Origin: an uncultured Sphingomonas sp.
GTDB taxonomy: Bacteria > Pseudomonadota > Alphaproteobacteria > Sphingomonadales > Sphingomonadaceae
DNA length: 64,000 nucleotides
Assembly (NCBI GenBank): GCA_934555855.1
Contig: CAKTFL010000002.1
Coordinates: 1-64,000 of the forward strand
Reading direction: 5' to 3'
Every line of letters starts with the position of its first letter. The stretch's first letter is position 1. The notes below the pieces were generated by a model that did no database searches, was not told the DNA's origin, and was given only the letters and a program-made list of their open reading frames with translations. Made by a program: the position numbers and the translations under genes. Below, in pieces: positions 55,153-64,000 of the stretch.

Positions 55153-56649
55153 TCACGCGGCATGCTGCGCCTTAACCTGGTGCACTACCTTCCACGACAA
55201 CAGAGCCGACTTGGAGTATACGACACGGCGGCCAATCTTCTGGAACACGGGCCCGGTGCCCTGCCAGCGATATGTCTGGAGCGTTCCAACGGTCATGCCG
55301 AGAAGGGTGGCGGCTGCCCGTGTATCGATCCACTTAGTGCGGATGATAGATCCCAAGATTGGATCAGTGGTTTCTGCCTCGGCAGCCTCTTCTTCCCAGA
55401 AATCTTCGTGCTCCATCTGCTCTCCGGGCCCATCCTCGCTTACGGTCGGTTCCATGTGCAGCGCGATACAGTCCGCGATACGATCAGCGGCAGACTTGAC
55501 GGGGTGGTCGGCTAGATGGGCATAACGCTCCGTCGTCTTTGCCGAACGGTGTCCGAGCAGCGCGCCGATGACGAGAAGGCTGTCGCCGTTGTTCGCTCCT
55601 ATCGACGCGAAGCTGTGACGAAGATCGTGGATGCGGACATCCTCCAGCTCAGCCGATTTGCGGATGCGGCTCCAGACCGACTGAAGGTCCGTAACGTGGG
55701 TGCCAGCTGTTCGGCCAGGAAACACGTGGGGATTGCCTGCGCGCGGCGACAGCGAGGCAAGGAGGCGCATCGCCGGGGCGCCAAGGTGAACGACCTTCGC
55801 ACCGGTCTTGCTGTCGGGCAGGCGGAGACATCTGTGGAAGCGATCAATCCACCCCCATCGCAGCGTCAAGATCTCGTTTTTGCGACAGCCAGTCAGGATC
55901 AGCATCCGGATGGCGGCAATCGCATATTCGCTTTCGACGCCGAGGGAAGCTGCGGCGGCAAGCACGCCGCCCAGGCGATGCAGCTCGGCCGGCGAGAGGA
56001 ACCGCTCCAGCTTCTTTCCAGGATACTTCTTGACCCCGATGGCTGGGTTGTCCGTGCGGAGCCGTTCGTCGACCATGTAGCTGAACGCGGCGCTCAACGT
56101 GTTGATCACGCGGTTTGCTGTGCCCTTGCCGCCTCGGACGCGAGACTTCGACCGCGGCCCCTTCTTGGTGGTCTTGGCGCTCTTGCCCGCGGCTACGTCG
56201 CGCATTAGCTGCTGCACGTCTCCCCGTGTGAACGTGGAGAGCAGATGCCTGCCCACCAGCGGCTTGATGTGGTTTTCGATATTCGAACGTGCCTGCCGGA
56301 TCGAGCTATCCTTTGCGGTCGCCAACCCCTCCTCAAGGTAGACGTCGCACGCATCGCCGATCGAGAATGTGGCGGCACTCCGCCTCTTTTCGTCGGCAGG
56401 GTCGATACCGGCCGCGACCTGCCCCAAAAGTGCTTTCGCCTCACGACGTGCGGTCTCCACCGTCCACACCCCATGGCTGCCGATGGTGACCCGGCGGGTA
56501 CGCTTTCCGACGCGGTACTGGATCAGATAGCTTCGTCTCCCAGACCTGAATACGCGGAGGCCGAAGCCTTGCACGTCGTCGTCCCATACGAAGAGGTCGG
56601 CACTCGCAGGGGCTGTCCCCTCAACAATGCGCTTAGTCAGTTTCGGCAT
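55153..56649 (-). CDS. int: Tyrosine integrase with C-terminal excisionase-like HTH
   Basis: A 498-residue site-specific recombinase. The N-terminal arm-binding region (KRIVEGTAPASADLFVWDDDVQGFGLRVFRSGRRSYLIQYR) and a SAM-like core-binding domain precede the catalytic domain with Arg256, Lys281, His341, Arg344, His367 and Tyr376 all present. Residues about 436-488 form an additional AlpA/MerR-like HTH (WIDTRAAATLLGMTVGTLQTYRWQGTGPVFQKIGRRVVYSKSALLSW), absent from most integrases. Its start is 182 bases from the tRNA-Thr fragment, fitting integration there. Confidence 0.9.
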   Translation of the reverse strand: MPKLTKRIVEGTAPASADLFVWDDDVQGFGLRVFRSGRRSYLIQYRVGKRTRRVTIGSHGVWTVETARREAKALLGQVAAGIDPADEKRRSAATFSIGDACDVYLEEGLATAKDSSIRQARSNIENHIKPLVGRHLLSTFTRGDVQQLMRDVAAGKSAKTTKKGPRSKSRVRGGKGTANRVINTLSAAFSYMVDERLRTDNPAIGVKKYPGKKLERFLSPAELHRLGGVLAAAASLGVESEYAIAAIRMLILTGCRKNEILTLRWGWIDRFHRCLRLPDSKTGAKVVHLGAPAMRLLASLSPRAGNPHVFPGRTAGTHVTDLQSVWSRIRKSAELEDVRIHDLRHSFASIGANNGDSLLVIGALLGHRSAKTTERYAHLADHPVKSAADRIADCIALHMEPTVSEDGPGEQMEHEDFWEEEAAEAETTDPILGSIIRTKWIDTRAAATLLGMTVGTLQTYRWQGTGPVFQKIGRRVVYSKSALLSWKVVHQVKAQHAA

Positions 56650-56830
56650 CTGAGAATTCCTACGCTCTATGCCCGCTTCCGCGGAAGCACCACGGAAGCG
56701 ATCGGACGGAAAACCTGTCGTAGAGGAGGATGCCGCCGGCAGCGATGTATTGCAAGAAGTCTCAGTTTTATGGACGTTTATCGTAGAAACGGCTACACTG
56801 GAGAAGTAATGGCTAGAGGCTATACTTCAG

Positions 56831-56875
56831 TTGGTAAGGCTGAGGTCGTGAGTTCAATCCTCACCGGCAGCACCA
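56831..56875 (+). other. attR: Attachment site: 3' half of tRNA-Thr(GGT)
   Basis: The 45 bases reproduce a tRNA from the anticodon loop (TTGGTAA, anticodon GGT) through the T-arm (GTGAG TTCAATC CTCAC) to the acceptor strand CGGCAGC and encoded ACCA. The 5' half (acceptor, D-arm, 5' anticodon stem) is missing, so it is not a functional gene. This is the duplicated core left at one end when an element integrates into a tRNA gene; the integrase is adjacent. Confidence 0.82.
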
Positions 56876-57145
56876 GCATTTTCGATCATCCGCAAGACGT
56901 AGCGGCGTTGGCTGGGCAGCGGTCCGCATCGACGGTAGCAGCAAGCTGCCAGCCGCGTGACGTTGCCTGCGCCTTTGTCGTGCTGAGATGTCGACCTGTC
57001 ATCTTCATGTCTGAACGACCACCGAGAGCGAAGCTGCGCGGGAAGTGGATCGTTAACTACGATTAAGTTCCCTTACCTAACAAATATATGCTGCTCGCCC
57101 AAAGGATTGCTCGGTGGCAAACGGGTCAAAACGGAAGGACCCGAA

Positions 57146-59329
<2,184 letters not shown>

Positions 59330-59423
59330 GGCACAGCATGGCCGGGGCGTCGCACAAGCGGCGCTCCGTCCGGCTGCTATCAAATAGTCTTTCTAGCCCG
59401 TCTTTGGGGCGGCCACGCGCGCT

Positions 59424-60362
59424 TCACGGGTGGGACACGCCCCCCCTGGCGGCGCGCGAATCCTGTCCCGCCAGGAATGCGCCCAACAGGCCCGCTTCCC
59501 CGCCAAGCGCGCTGGGCACCAGGATAGCGCCGGCTGGCGGGTACAGCATCCCGACCCGCACATGGCGATCGAGTTCCCCGATCAGGGCGGCGGATGACGA
59601 CAGCCCTCCGCTCACTGGCACGATCGTCGCGGGAAAGGTGTTGAGCAGCATCGCCAGCGCACCGCCGACGATGTCGCAGTAGAGCTGGACGGTAGCGGTC
59701 GCGGCGGGATCACCCGCCTGCCAATTCTGCGTGATCACATGGCTGCCGGCATCGACGCCGTGGAGGAACCGGTGCAGCCGCTCCAGCCCACGCGCGCCGC
59801 CGACCGTGTCGAGGCAGCCGGATCGTCCGCAGCCGCAGGGGAAGAACGGCGTTGCATCCGGCACACGAGGCGATCGGGTCACCACCGGGCCATGCCCCCA
59901 TTCGCCCTGCACGCCGCCGGGACCAGTGACGATGCGTCCGTCCTCTACCATCCCCCCGCCGACGCCGGTGCCGAGGATGATGCCGAACACACGCTTGTGC
60001 CCGCGCCCGGTGCCGAGCCCGGCTTCGGCCAGCACGAACGCATCGGCGTCGTTGATCACCGTCACCGGCCGGCCGAGCGCGGAGGCCATCTCCGGCGCAA
60101 GCGCATGGCCGTGGATGCAGGCGATATTGGCGCTGGTCACGACCCCGCTATCGAGATCGATCAGCCCGGCGGTGGCGATGGAGATCGGATAGTCAGTGTC
60201 CAGCGCCGCGCCATTGCGAGCCAGCAGGTCGGCGAAGATGCGCAGAAAGGCGGGCCAGTCCGTTGCGGGCGTGGGATGCTTCACGCGCTGCACGATGGTG
60301 CCATCGGCGGCAAGGATGGCCACATCGATGAACGAGCCGCCCAGATCGGCGCAAATTCTCAC
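59424..60362 (-). CDS. ROK-family sugar kinase
   Basis: A 312-residue ROK kinase. The phosphate loop is CADLGGSFIDVAI, the catalytic aspartate is in TVINDADAFVLAE, and the zinc motif is GEWGHGP...CGCGRSGCLDTVGG. Likely substrates are fructose, glucose or N-acetyl-hexosamine; this cannot be decided. The GTG at 60,362 is chosen because AGGAGACTTT lies before it. It is the last gene in the minus-strand run transporter-cutC-kinase, which points to uptake and phosphorylation of one sugar. Confidence 0.86.
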   Translation of the reverse strand: MRICADLGGSFIDVAILAADGTIVQRVKHPTPATDWPAFLRIFADLLARNGAALDTDYPISIATAGLIDLDSGVVTSANIACIHGHALAPEMASALGRPVTVINDADAFVLAEAGLGTGRGHKRVFGIILGTGVGGGMVEDGRIVTGPGGVQGEWGHGPVVTRSPRVPDATPFFPCGCGRSGCLDTVGGARGLERLHRFLHGVDAGSHVITQNWQAGDPAATATVQLYCDIVGGALAMLLNTFPATIVPVSGGLSSSAALIGELDRHVRVGMLYPPAGAILVPSALGGEAGLLGAFLAGQDSRAARGGVSHP

Positions 60363-60448
60363 ACAAAGTCTCCTGAAATCTGGCCGGCAGGGCTGCGCCA
60401 TGGTGCAGTCCGGCAATGGCGCGGCAGCCGTCCCGCGCCGAGAAATGA

Positions 60449-61204
60449 TCATGCGGCGACGGGACGCTCTCCATCCAGCACCTGCCGCAACCCTGCCACG
60501 ACCGACTGGTCGGTGTCACGCAGCCCTTCCGGCGCAAAGCCGAAGGCGACCGCGCGGGAATCCGCTACGGACGTGATACGGCTGCATGAGGCGTGGACCG
60601 CAGGGACGCCGGTGGCGGCGATTACGTCCAGCGCAGTTTCGGCGGTGATGCCGCTCCCCGCCATGATCTGGATCCGGTCGCCGGCGCGCGCCTGCATCGC
60701 CGCCATCCGGGCCACGCCCGCGGAAGCGGTGCGGGCCCCGCCCGAGGTGAGGATCGTCGCAATGCCGAGTGCAACCGCGCTGTCCACCGCCTCCACGCCA
60801 CCGGGCACCAGGTCCACCGCGCGGTGCAGCGTCACCTCCAGTCCGGCGGCATGGCGCACCAGGTGATCGAGCAGGTCCATGTCGAGCCTGCCGTCGGGCA
60901 TGTTGGCGCCCACCACAATCCCGGCCAGCCCGCAGGCGCGCGCGGCGTCGATGTCGCGCCGCATGACGTCATGGTCGCCGCCGGCATAGACGAAGTCCCC
61001 CGCACGCGGCCGGATCATCGCGCGGACCGGAACCGGCACATGGGCGGCCGCCGCCATCAGGCCCGCCGACGGAGTCAGCCCGCCGAGCGCGAGCGCCGAA
61101 CAAAGCTCCACCCGGTCGGCACCCCCCGCCACCGCCGCGTGCAGGCCGGCGACCGTGTCGACGCATACTTCCAGCAGGACGGGCCCCCGTGCCACGTCAG
61201 GCAT
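60449..61204 (-). CDS. cutC: CutC family protein
   Basis: A 251-residue CutC-type TIM barrel: LLEVCVDTVAGLHAAVAGGADRVELCSALALGGLTPSAGLM at the start, VRAMIRPRAGDFVYAGGDHDVM, ANMPDGRLDM and VTLHRAVDL. CutC was named for copper tolerance, but its regular location in sugar operons such as this one suggests a carbohydrate role. The start overlaps the 3' end of the transporter gene by eight bases. Confidence 0.88.
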   Translation of the reverse strand: MPDVARGPVLLEVCVDTVAGLHAAVAGGADRVELCSALALGGLTPSAGLMAAAAHVPVPVRAMIRPRAGDFVYAGGDHDVMRRDIDAARACGLAGIVVGANMPDGRLDMDLLDHLVRHAAGLEVTLHRAVDLVPGGVEAVDSAVALGIATILTSGGARTASAGVARMAAMQARAGDRIQIMAGSGITAETALDVIAATGVPAVHASCSRITSVADSRAVAFGFAPEGLRDTDQSVVAGLRQVLDGERPVAA

Positions 61205-62483
61205 CCGCCACAGCCCTTGCCCCGCCCCCCAGGCTGGCGCGGCTTCCGACCACGGCGAAGAACAGGATGTAGCAATAAGCCGGCGCCATCAGCAGCAGGA
61301 AGACCAGCTGGAACGGCAGATGCTCCTTCAAATGCGCAAACAGCTGCGGGATCACCGCCCCGCCGCAGATCGCCATGATCATCGCCGCCGATCCCGTCTC
61401 GGTGTGGCGGCCCAGCCCATGGATGGCGAGCGGAAAGATGGCCGGCCACATCATCGCATTGGCGAAGCCCAGCGCCGCCACGAAGCCGACTGAGACATAG
61501 TTGGTCGTCGCATAGGCGCCGATCACCAACACCACGCCCAAGATGGCCGAGAAAGCCAGGTAACGCTGCTGCGAGACGAAGCGGGGGATCAGGATCAGCC
61601 CCGCCACATAGCCCGCCAGCATCGCCGCCAGCGTGAAGGAGGTGAAAAACGCCGTTTCCTCCAGCGGCAGGCCGAACGCCTGGCCGTATGCGCCGATCGC
61701 ATCCCCGGCCATCACCTCCACCCCGACATACAGGAACAGGCACAACACGCCCATCCACAGATGGGGAAAGGACCACAGACCGCGATCCCCCTCGCCGGCC
61801 TTGGCGGTGGCCGGCGCTTCCGACCGGATTTCCGGCAGGGGCGACTTGAGGATGAACACGGCCAGCAATGCCAACACCCCCGCCATCACCAGATAGGGAC
61901 CGTGGATCTTGGCCGCAAAGGCGTTCAACAAGGCCTCCCGCGCGACCGGATCGGACGCGGCCTTCACCTGCGCATCCAGCTGGCCCACCCCGCGCAGCAC
62001 CAGCGCACCGATCACCACCGGCGCCAGGATGCCCGCCACCTTGTTGCAGATGCCCATGAAGGCGATACGCTGCGCCGCGCTTTCGATCGGCCCGACGATG
62101 GAGATGTAGGGATTGGCGGCGGTCTGAAGAATGGCCAGCCCCGCGCCGATCACGAACAGGCCGGAGAGCGCGCCGGGAAACACCCGCATCGTCGCGAACT
62201 GGCCGAAGATCACGGCGCCCACCGCCATGATGAACAGGCCGAGCGTCATGCCCTTCTTCATGCCGGTGCGCCGCAGGATCGCCGCCGCCGGCAACGCCAG
62301 CACCAGATAGGACATATAGAATACCATCGGCACCAGAAAGGCCGACACGTCGTCCAGCGTGAAGGCCAGCTTGACAAAGGTGATCAGCGGCCCGTTCAGC
62401 CACGTCACGAACCCAAAAACGAAGAACATGACCCCGATAATTCCGGTGGTCAGCAGTGGCGCACTGGACGAGCGTTGCGGCAT
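61197..62483 (-). CDS. FucP/GluP-type sugar MFS transporter
   Basis: A 428-residue major-facilitator transporter with twelve helices. The opening FFVFGFVTWLNGPLITFVKLAFTLDDVSAFLVPMVFYMSYLV and ILQTAANPYISIVGP match the FucP/GluP glucose-galactose-fucose symporter group. It imports a sugar with protons or sodium. ATG 62,483 is preferred over an ATG 13 codons upstream that adds a non-conserved tail. It leads the transporter-cutC-ROK kinase operon. Confidence 0.9.
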   Translation of the reverse strand: MPQRSSSAPLLTTGIIGVMFFVFGFVTWLNGPLITFVKLAFTLDDVSAFLVPMVFYMSYLVLALPAAAILRRTGMKKGMTLGLFIMAVGAVIFGQFATMRVFPGALSGLFVIGAGLAILQTAANPYISIVGPIESAAQRIAFMGICNKVAGILAPVVIGALVLRGVGQLDAQVKAASDPVAREALLNAFAAKIHGPYLVMAGVLALLAVFILKSPLPEIRSEAPATAKAGEGDRGLWSFPHLWMGVLCLFLYVGVEVMAGDAIGAYGQAFGLPLEETAFFTSFTLAAMLAGYVAGLILIPRFVSQQRYLAFSAILGVVLVIGAYATTNYVSVGFVAALGFANAMMWPAIFPLAIHGLGRHTETGSAAMIMAICGGAVIPQLFAHLKEHLPFQLVFLLLMAPAYCYILFFAVVGSRASLGGGARAVADA

Positions 62484-62664
62484 TCCTGTGTTTCCCTTGG
62501 CACGCCCCGCACCGGCGTGCACGGAGCGACCCCGCGCAATCCGCCCCGCGGAGGTCGGCCTAGGCAGCCTACGAATGCCGCCCTCGGCTTGTCAAACTTC
62601 GTTACGGCGCAAGCCCATGGTGCAAGCCTGTCCGACAGATGATCCGACCGGTGCGACCGATCCG

Positions 62665-63348
62665 CTACCCACGCGGCAGGTTTCCTCGCGGCAGTGCGCG
62701 GCGGACCGCCGGCAGGATGCGCCGGACGATCACGCCTACACCCCGCGCATTGGGATGCAGGCCGTCGCGCTGGACCAGCGCGCGGTTGCCCGCCACGCCG
62801 TCCAGGAAGAAGGGGTAAAGCGGCACCCGATGCGCCTTCGCGAGCGCCGGATACATGCTCTCGAACGTGCGGACATAAGCAGGGCCGAGATTGGGTGCCG
62901 CGCGCATGCCGGCCAGCAGGACCGGGATGCGCCGCCGGTCGAGCTCGGTCAGGATCTGGTCGAGATTGGCGCGTGCCTGCGCCACCGGCAGGCCCCGCAG
63001 CATATCATTGGCGCCGAGTTCCACGATCACCAGGTCCGGCCTCGCGCCTAGCCCGCGCAGGCCCCAGCGCAACCGCGCCCACCCCTGCGCCGCGGTGTCC
63101 CCGGCCACGCCGCCGTTGCGGACGGCGGCGGCGACGCCCTGCTTGCGCAACGCCGCCTGCAATTGCGCGGTGAAGCCGCGGTCAGGCGGCAGGCCATATC
63201 CCGCCGTCAGACTGTCGCCATACGCCCAGATCAGCGGCCGGCCCGGCGCAGCCCACGCCGTGGCGCCCTGAAACGCCAGCAGGGCAAGGCAGAGATGGAC
63301 AAGCCGCCCCGGCCATCCGTATCGCCTGTGCCGTGACCATCGCTCCAT
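62665..63348 (-). CDS. Exported SGNH hydrolase, TesA-like arylesterase
   Basis: A 227-residue TesA-type esterase with a signal peptide (LCLALLAFQGATAWA). SGNH blocks are WAYGDSLTAGYGL (Ser), VRNGGVAGDTAAQG (Gly), IVELGANDMLRG (Asn) and DGLHPNARG (Asp, His). It hydrolyses acyl or aryl esters in the periplasm. It is divergent from, and overlaps by 16 bases, the ABC-transporter ATPase gene, an arrangement shared by tesA-ybbA in many bacteria. Confidence 0.88.
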   Translation of the reverse strand: MERWSRHRRYGWPGRLVHLCLALLAFQGATAWAAPGRPLIWAYGDSLTAGYGLPPDRGFTAQLQAALRKQGVAAAVRNGGVAGDTAAQGWARLRWGLRGLGARPDLVIVELGANDMLRGLPVAQARANLDQILTELDRRRIPVLLAGMRAAPNLGPAYVRTFESMYPALAKAHRVPLYPFFLDGVAGNRALVQRDGLHPNARGVGVIVRRILPAVRRALPRGNLPRG

Positions 63349-64000
63349 ATCCGGTGCGTAGCGCCGTCATCGCCGCGCGCAACATCTCGTTGGCGCTCGG
63401 CCGCCCGCCCGCGCGGGTGGAGGTGCTGCGCGGCATCGACCTGACGGTGGAGGCGGGCGACAGCGTCGCGCTGCTCGGCCCGTCGGGATCGGGCAAGTCG
63501 TCGCTCATGGCAGTCCTGTCCGGGCTGGAGCGGCCGAGCGGCGGCACGTTGCAGGTGGCGGGGCTGGACTTCGCCACGCTGGACGAGGACGCGCTGGCCA
63601 CCGCGCGGCGGGGCCGGATCGGCATCGTGCTGCAGGCCTTTCACCTGCTGCCGACCATGACCGCGCTGGAAAACGTCGCCGTGCCGCTGGAGCTGGCGGG
63701 CGAGCGCGACGCCTTTGCCCGCGCGGAGGCCGAACTGGCCACGGTGGGCCTGGCCGCGCGCACGCACCATTATCCCGCGCAATTGTCGGGCGGCGAGCAG
63801 CAGCGCGTCGCCATCGCCCGCGCATTGGTCGGCCGGCCGCAACTGGTGTTCGCGGACGAGCCGACCGGCAATCTGGATACGGTCACGGGCAACGCGATCA
63901 TGGACCTGCTATTCGCGCGCCAGCAGGCAAATGGTGCAACCATGGTGGTCATCACCCATGACGCGGCGCTCGCCCGCCGCTGCGCGCGCGTGGTCGAGCT
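63333..64000 (+). CDS. ABC transporter ATP-binding protein (partial, runs off window)
   Basis: The frame begins at GTG 63,333 (or GTG 63,354) and is open to the window end, giving at least 222 residues. Walker A GPSGSGKSS, Q-loop VLQAFHLLPTM, signature LSGGEQQRVAIARAL, Walker B LVFADEPTGNLD and the switch histidine in VVITHDAAL are all visible. The order and divergent tesA neighbour indicate a YbbA/LolD-type ATPase, probably paired with a permease just beyond the window. The stop codon is not seen. Confidence 0.9.
   Translation, partial: MTIAPYPVRSAVIAARNISLALGRPPARVEVLRGIDLTVEAGDSVALLGPSGSGKSSLMAVLSGLERPSGGTLQVAGLDFATLDEDALATARRGRIGIVLQAFHLLPTMTALENVAVPLELAGERDAFARAEAELATVGLAARTHHYPAQLSGGEQQRVAIARALVGRPQLVFADEPTGNLDTVTGNAIMDLLFARQQANGATMVVITHDAALARRCARVVE

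Overview
The window reads as high-GC alphaproteobacterial DNA, most likely from the Sphingomonadaceae. The genes resemble sphingomonad genes, the conjugation module is of the Trb (P-type) kind common in that group, and there is a typical chromosomal run at the right end. I have no database access, so family assignments come from motif recognition. No rRNA gene, intact tRNA gene or CRISPR array is visible.

Most of the window (about 1-56,875) appears to be one integrative and conjugative element (ICE). Its backbone runs left to right: ardC-like and DUF2958 genes, a large parB, a small membrane protein, a DUF736 gene, a small XRE regulator with its own operator, DUF2285/DUF6499 genes, an AlpA-like HTH protein, repA followed by iteron-like repeats, parA and a small ParG-like gene, DUF2840, a TraF-type signal peptidase, a second DUF736 gene, a lytic transglycosylase, a DUF3363 relaxase, traG, a CopG-like gene, trbBCDEJ, trbK-like, trbLFGI and DUF2274. 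Gene content and order resemble Tn4371-like elements. The left end lies outside the window. The right end is a 45-nt copy of the 3' half of tRNA-Thr(GGT) at 56,831-56,875, next to a tyrosine integrase that carries an extra C-terminal HTH domain.

Two cargo blocks interrupt the backbone. Cargo 1 (about 14.6-30.2 kb, between relaxase and traG) starts with a dead IS5-family copy sitting exactly in the stop codon of a crotonase gene. It continues with a tandem TetR-TetR fusion regulator, a zinc-type oxidoreductase, an NmrA-like protein, an SDR, two aldo/keto reductases, a LysR regulator, and a run of mostly exported enzymes: carboxylesterase, cupin, double carboxymuconolactone-decarboxylase-like protein, second cupin, SMP-30-like protein and a Tat-signal aldo/keto reductase. 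This looks like an uncharacterised catabolic or detoxification pathway for an ester or lactone and carbonyl substrate. Cargo 2 (about 42.5-55.1 kb, between the trb genes and integrase) holds a LysR regulator, an esterase, a lipoprotein of the fumarylacetoacetate-hydrolase fold, a MipA/OmpV protein, a LytTR membrane regulator overlapping a TetR gene, a DUF3313 lipoprotein, and an RND efflux operon with adaptor, pump and outer-membrane factor.

From about 57 kb onward the window is ordinary chromosome: a large-subunit catalase, a reverse-strand sugar operon (FucP/GluP-type transporter, CutC, ROK kinase), an SGNH arylesterase, and a divergent ABC-transporter ATPase that runs off the end.

The least explained parts are non-coding: runs of perfect hairpins upstream of ardC (1,490-1,790), upstream of DUF736 (5,890-6,035) and upstream of a DUF2285 gene (6,830-6,910). 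A 12-base motif is also shared between the LytTR/MipA promoter region and the RND operon promoter region.
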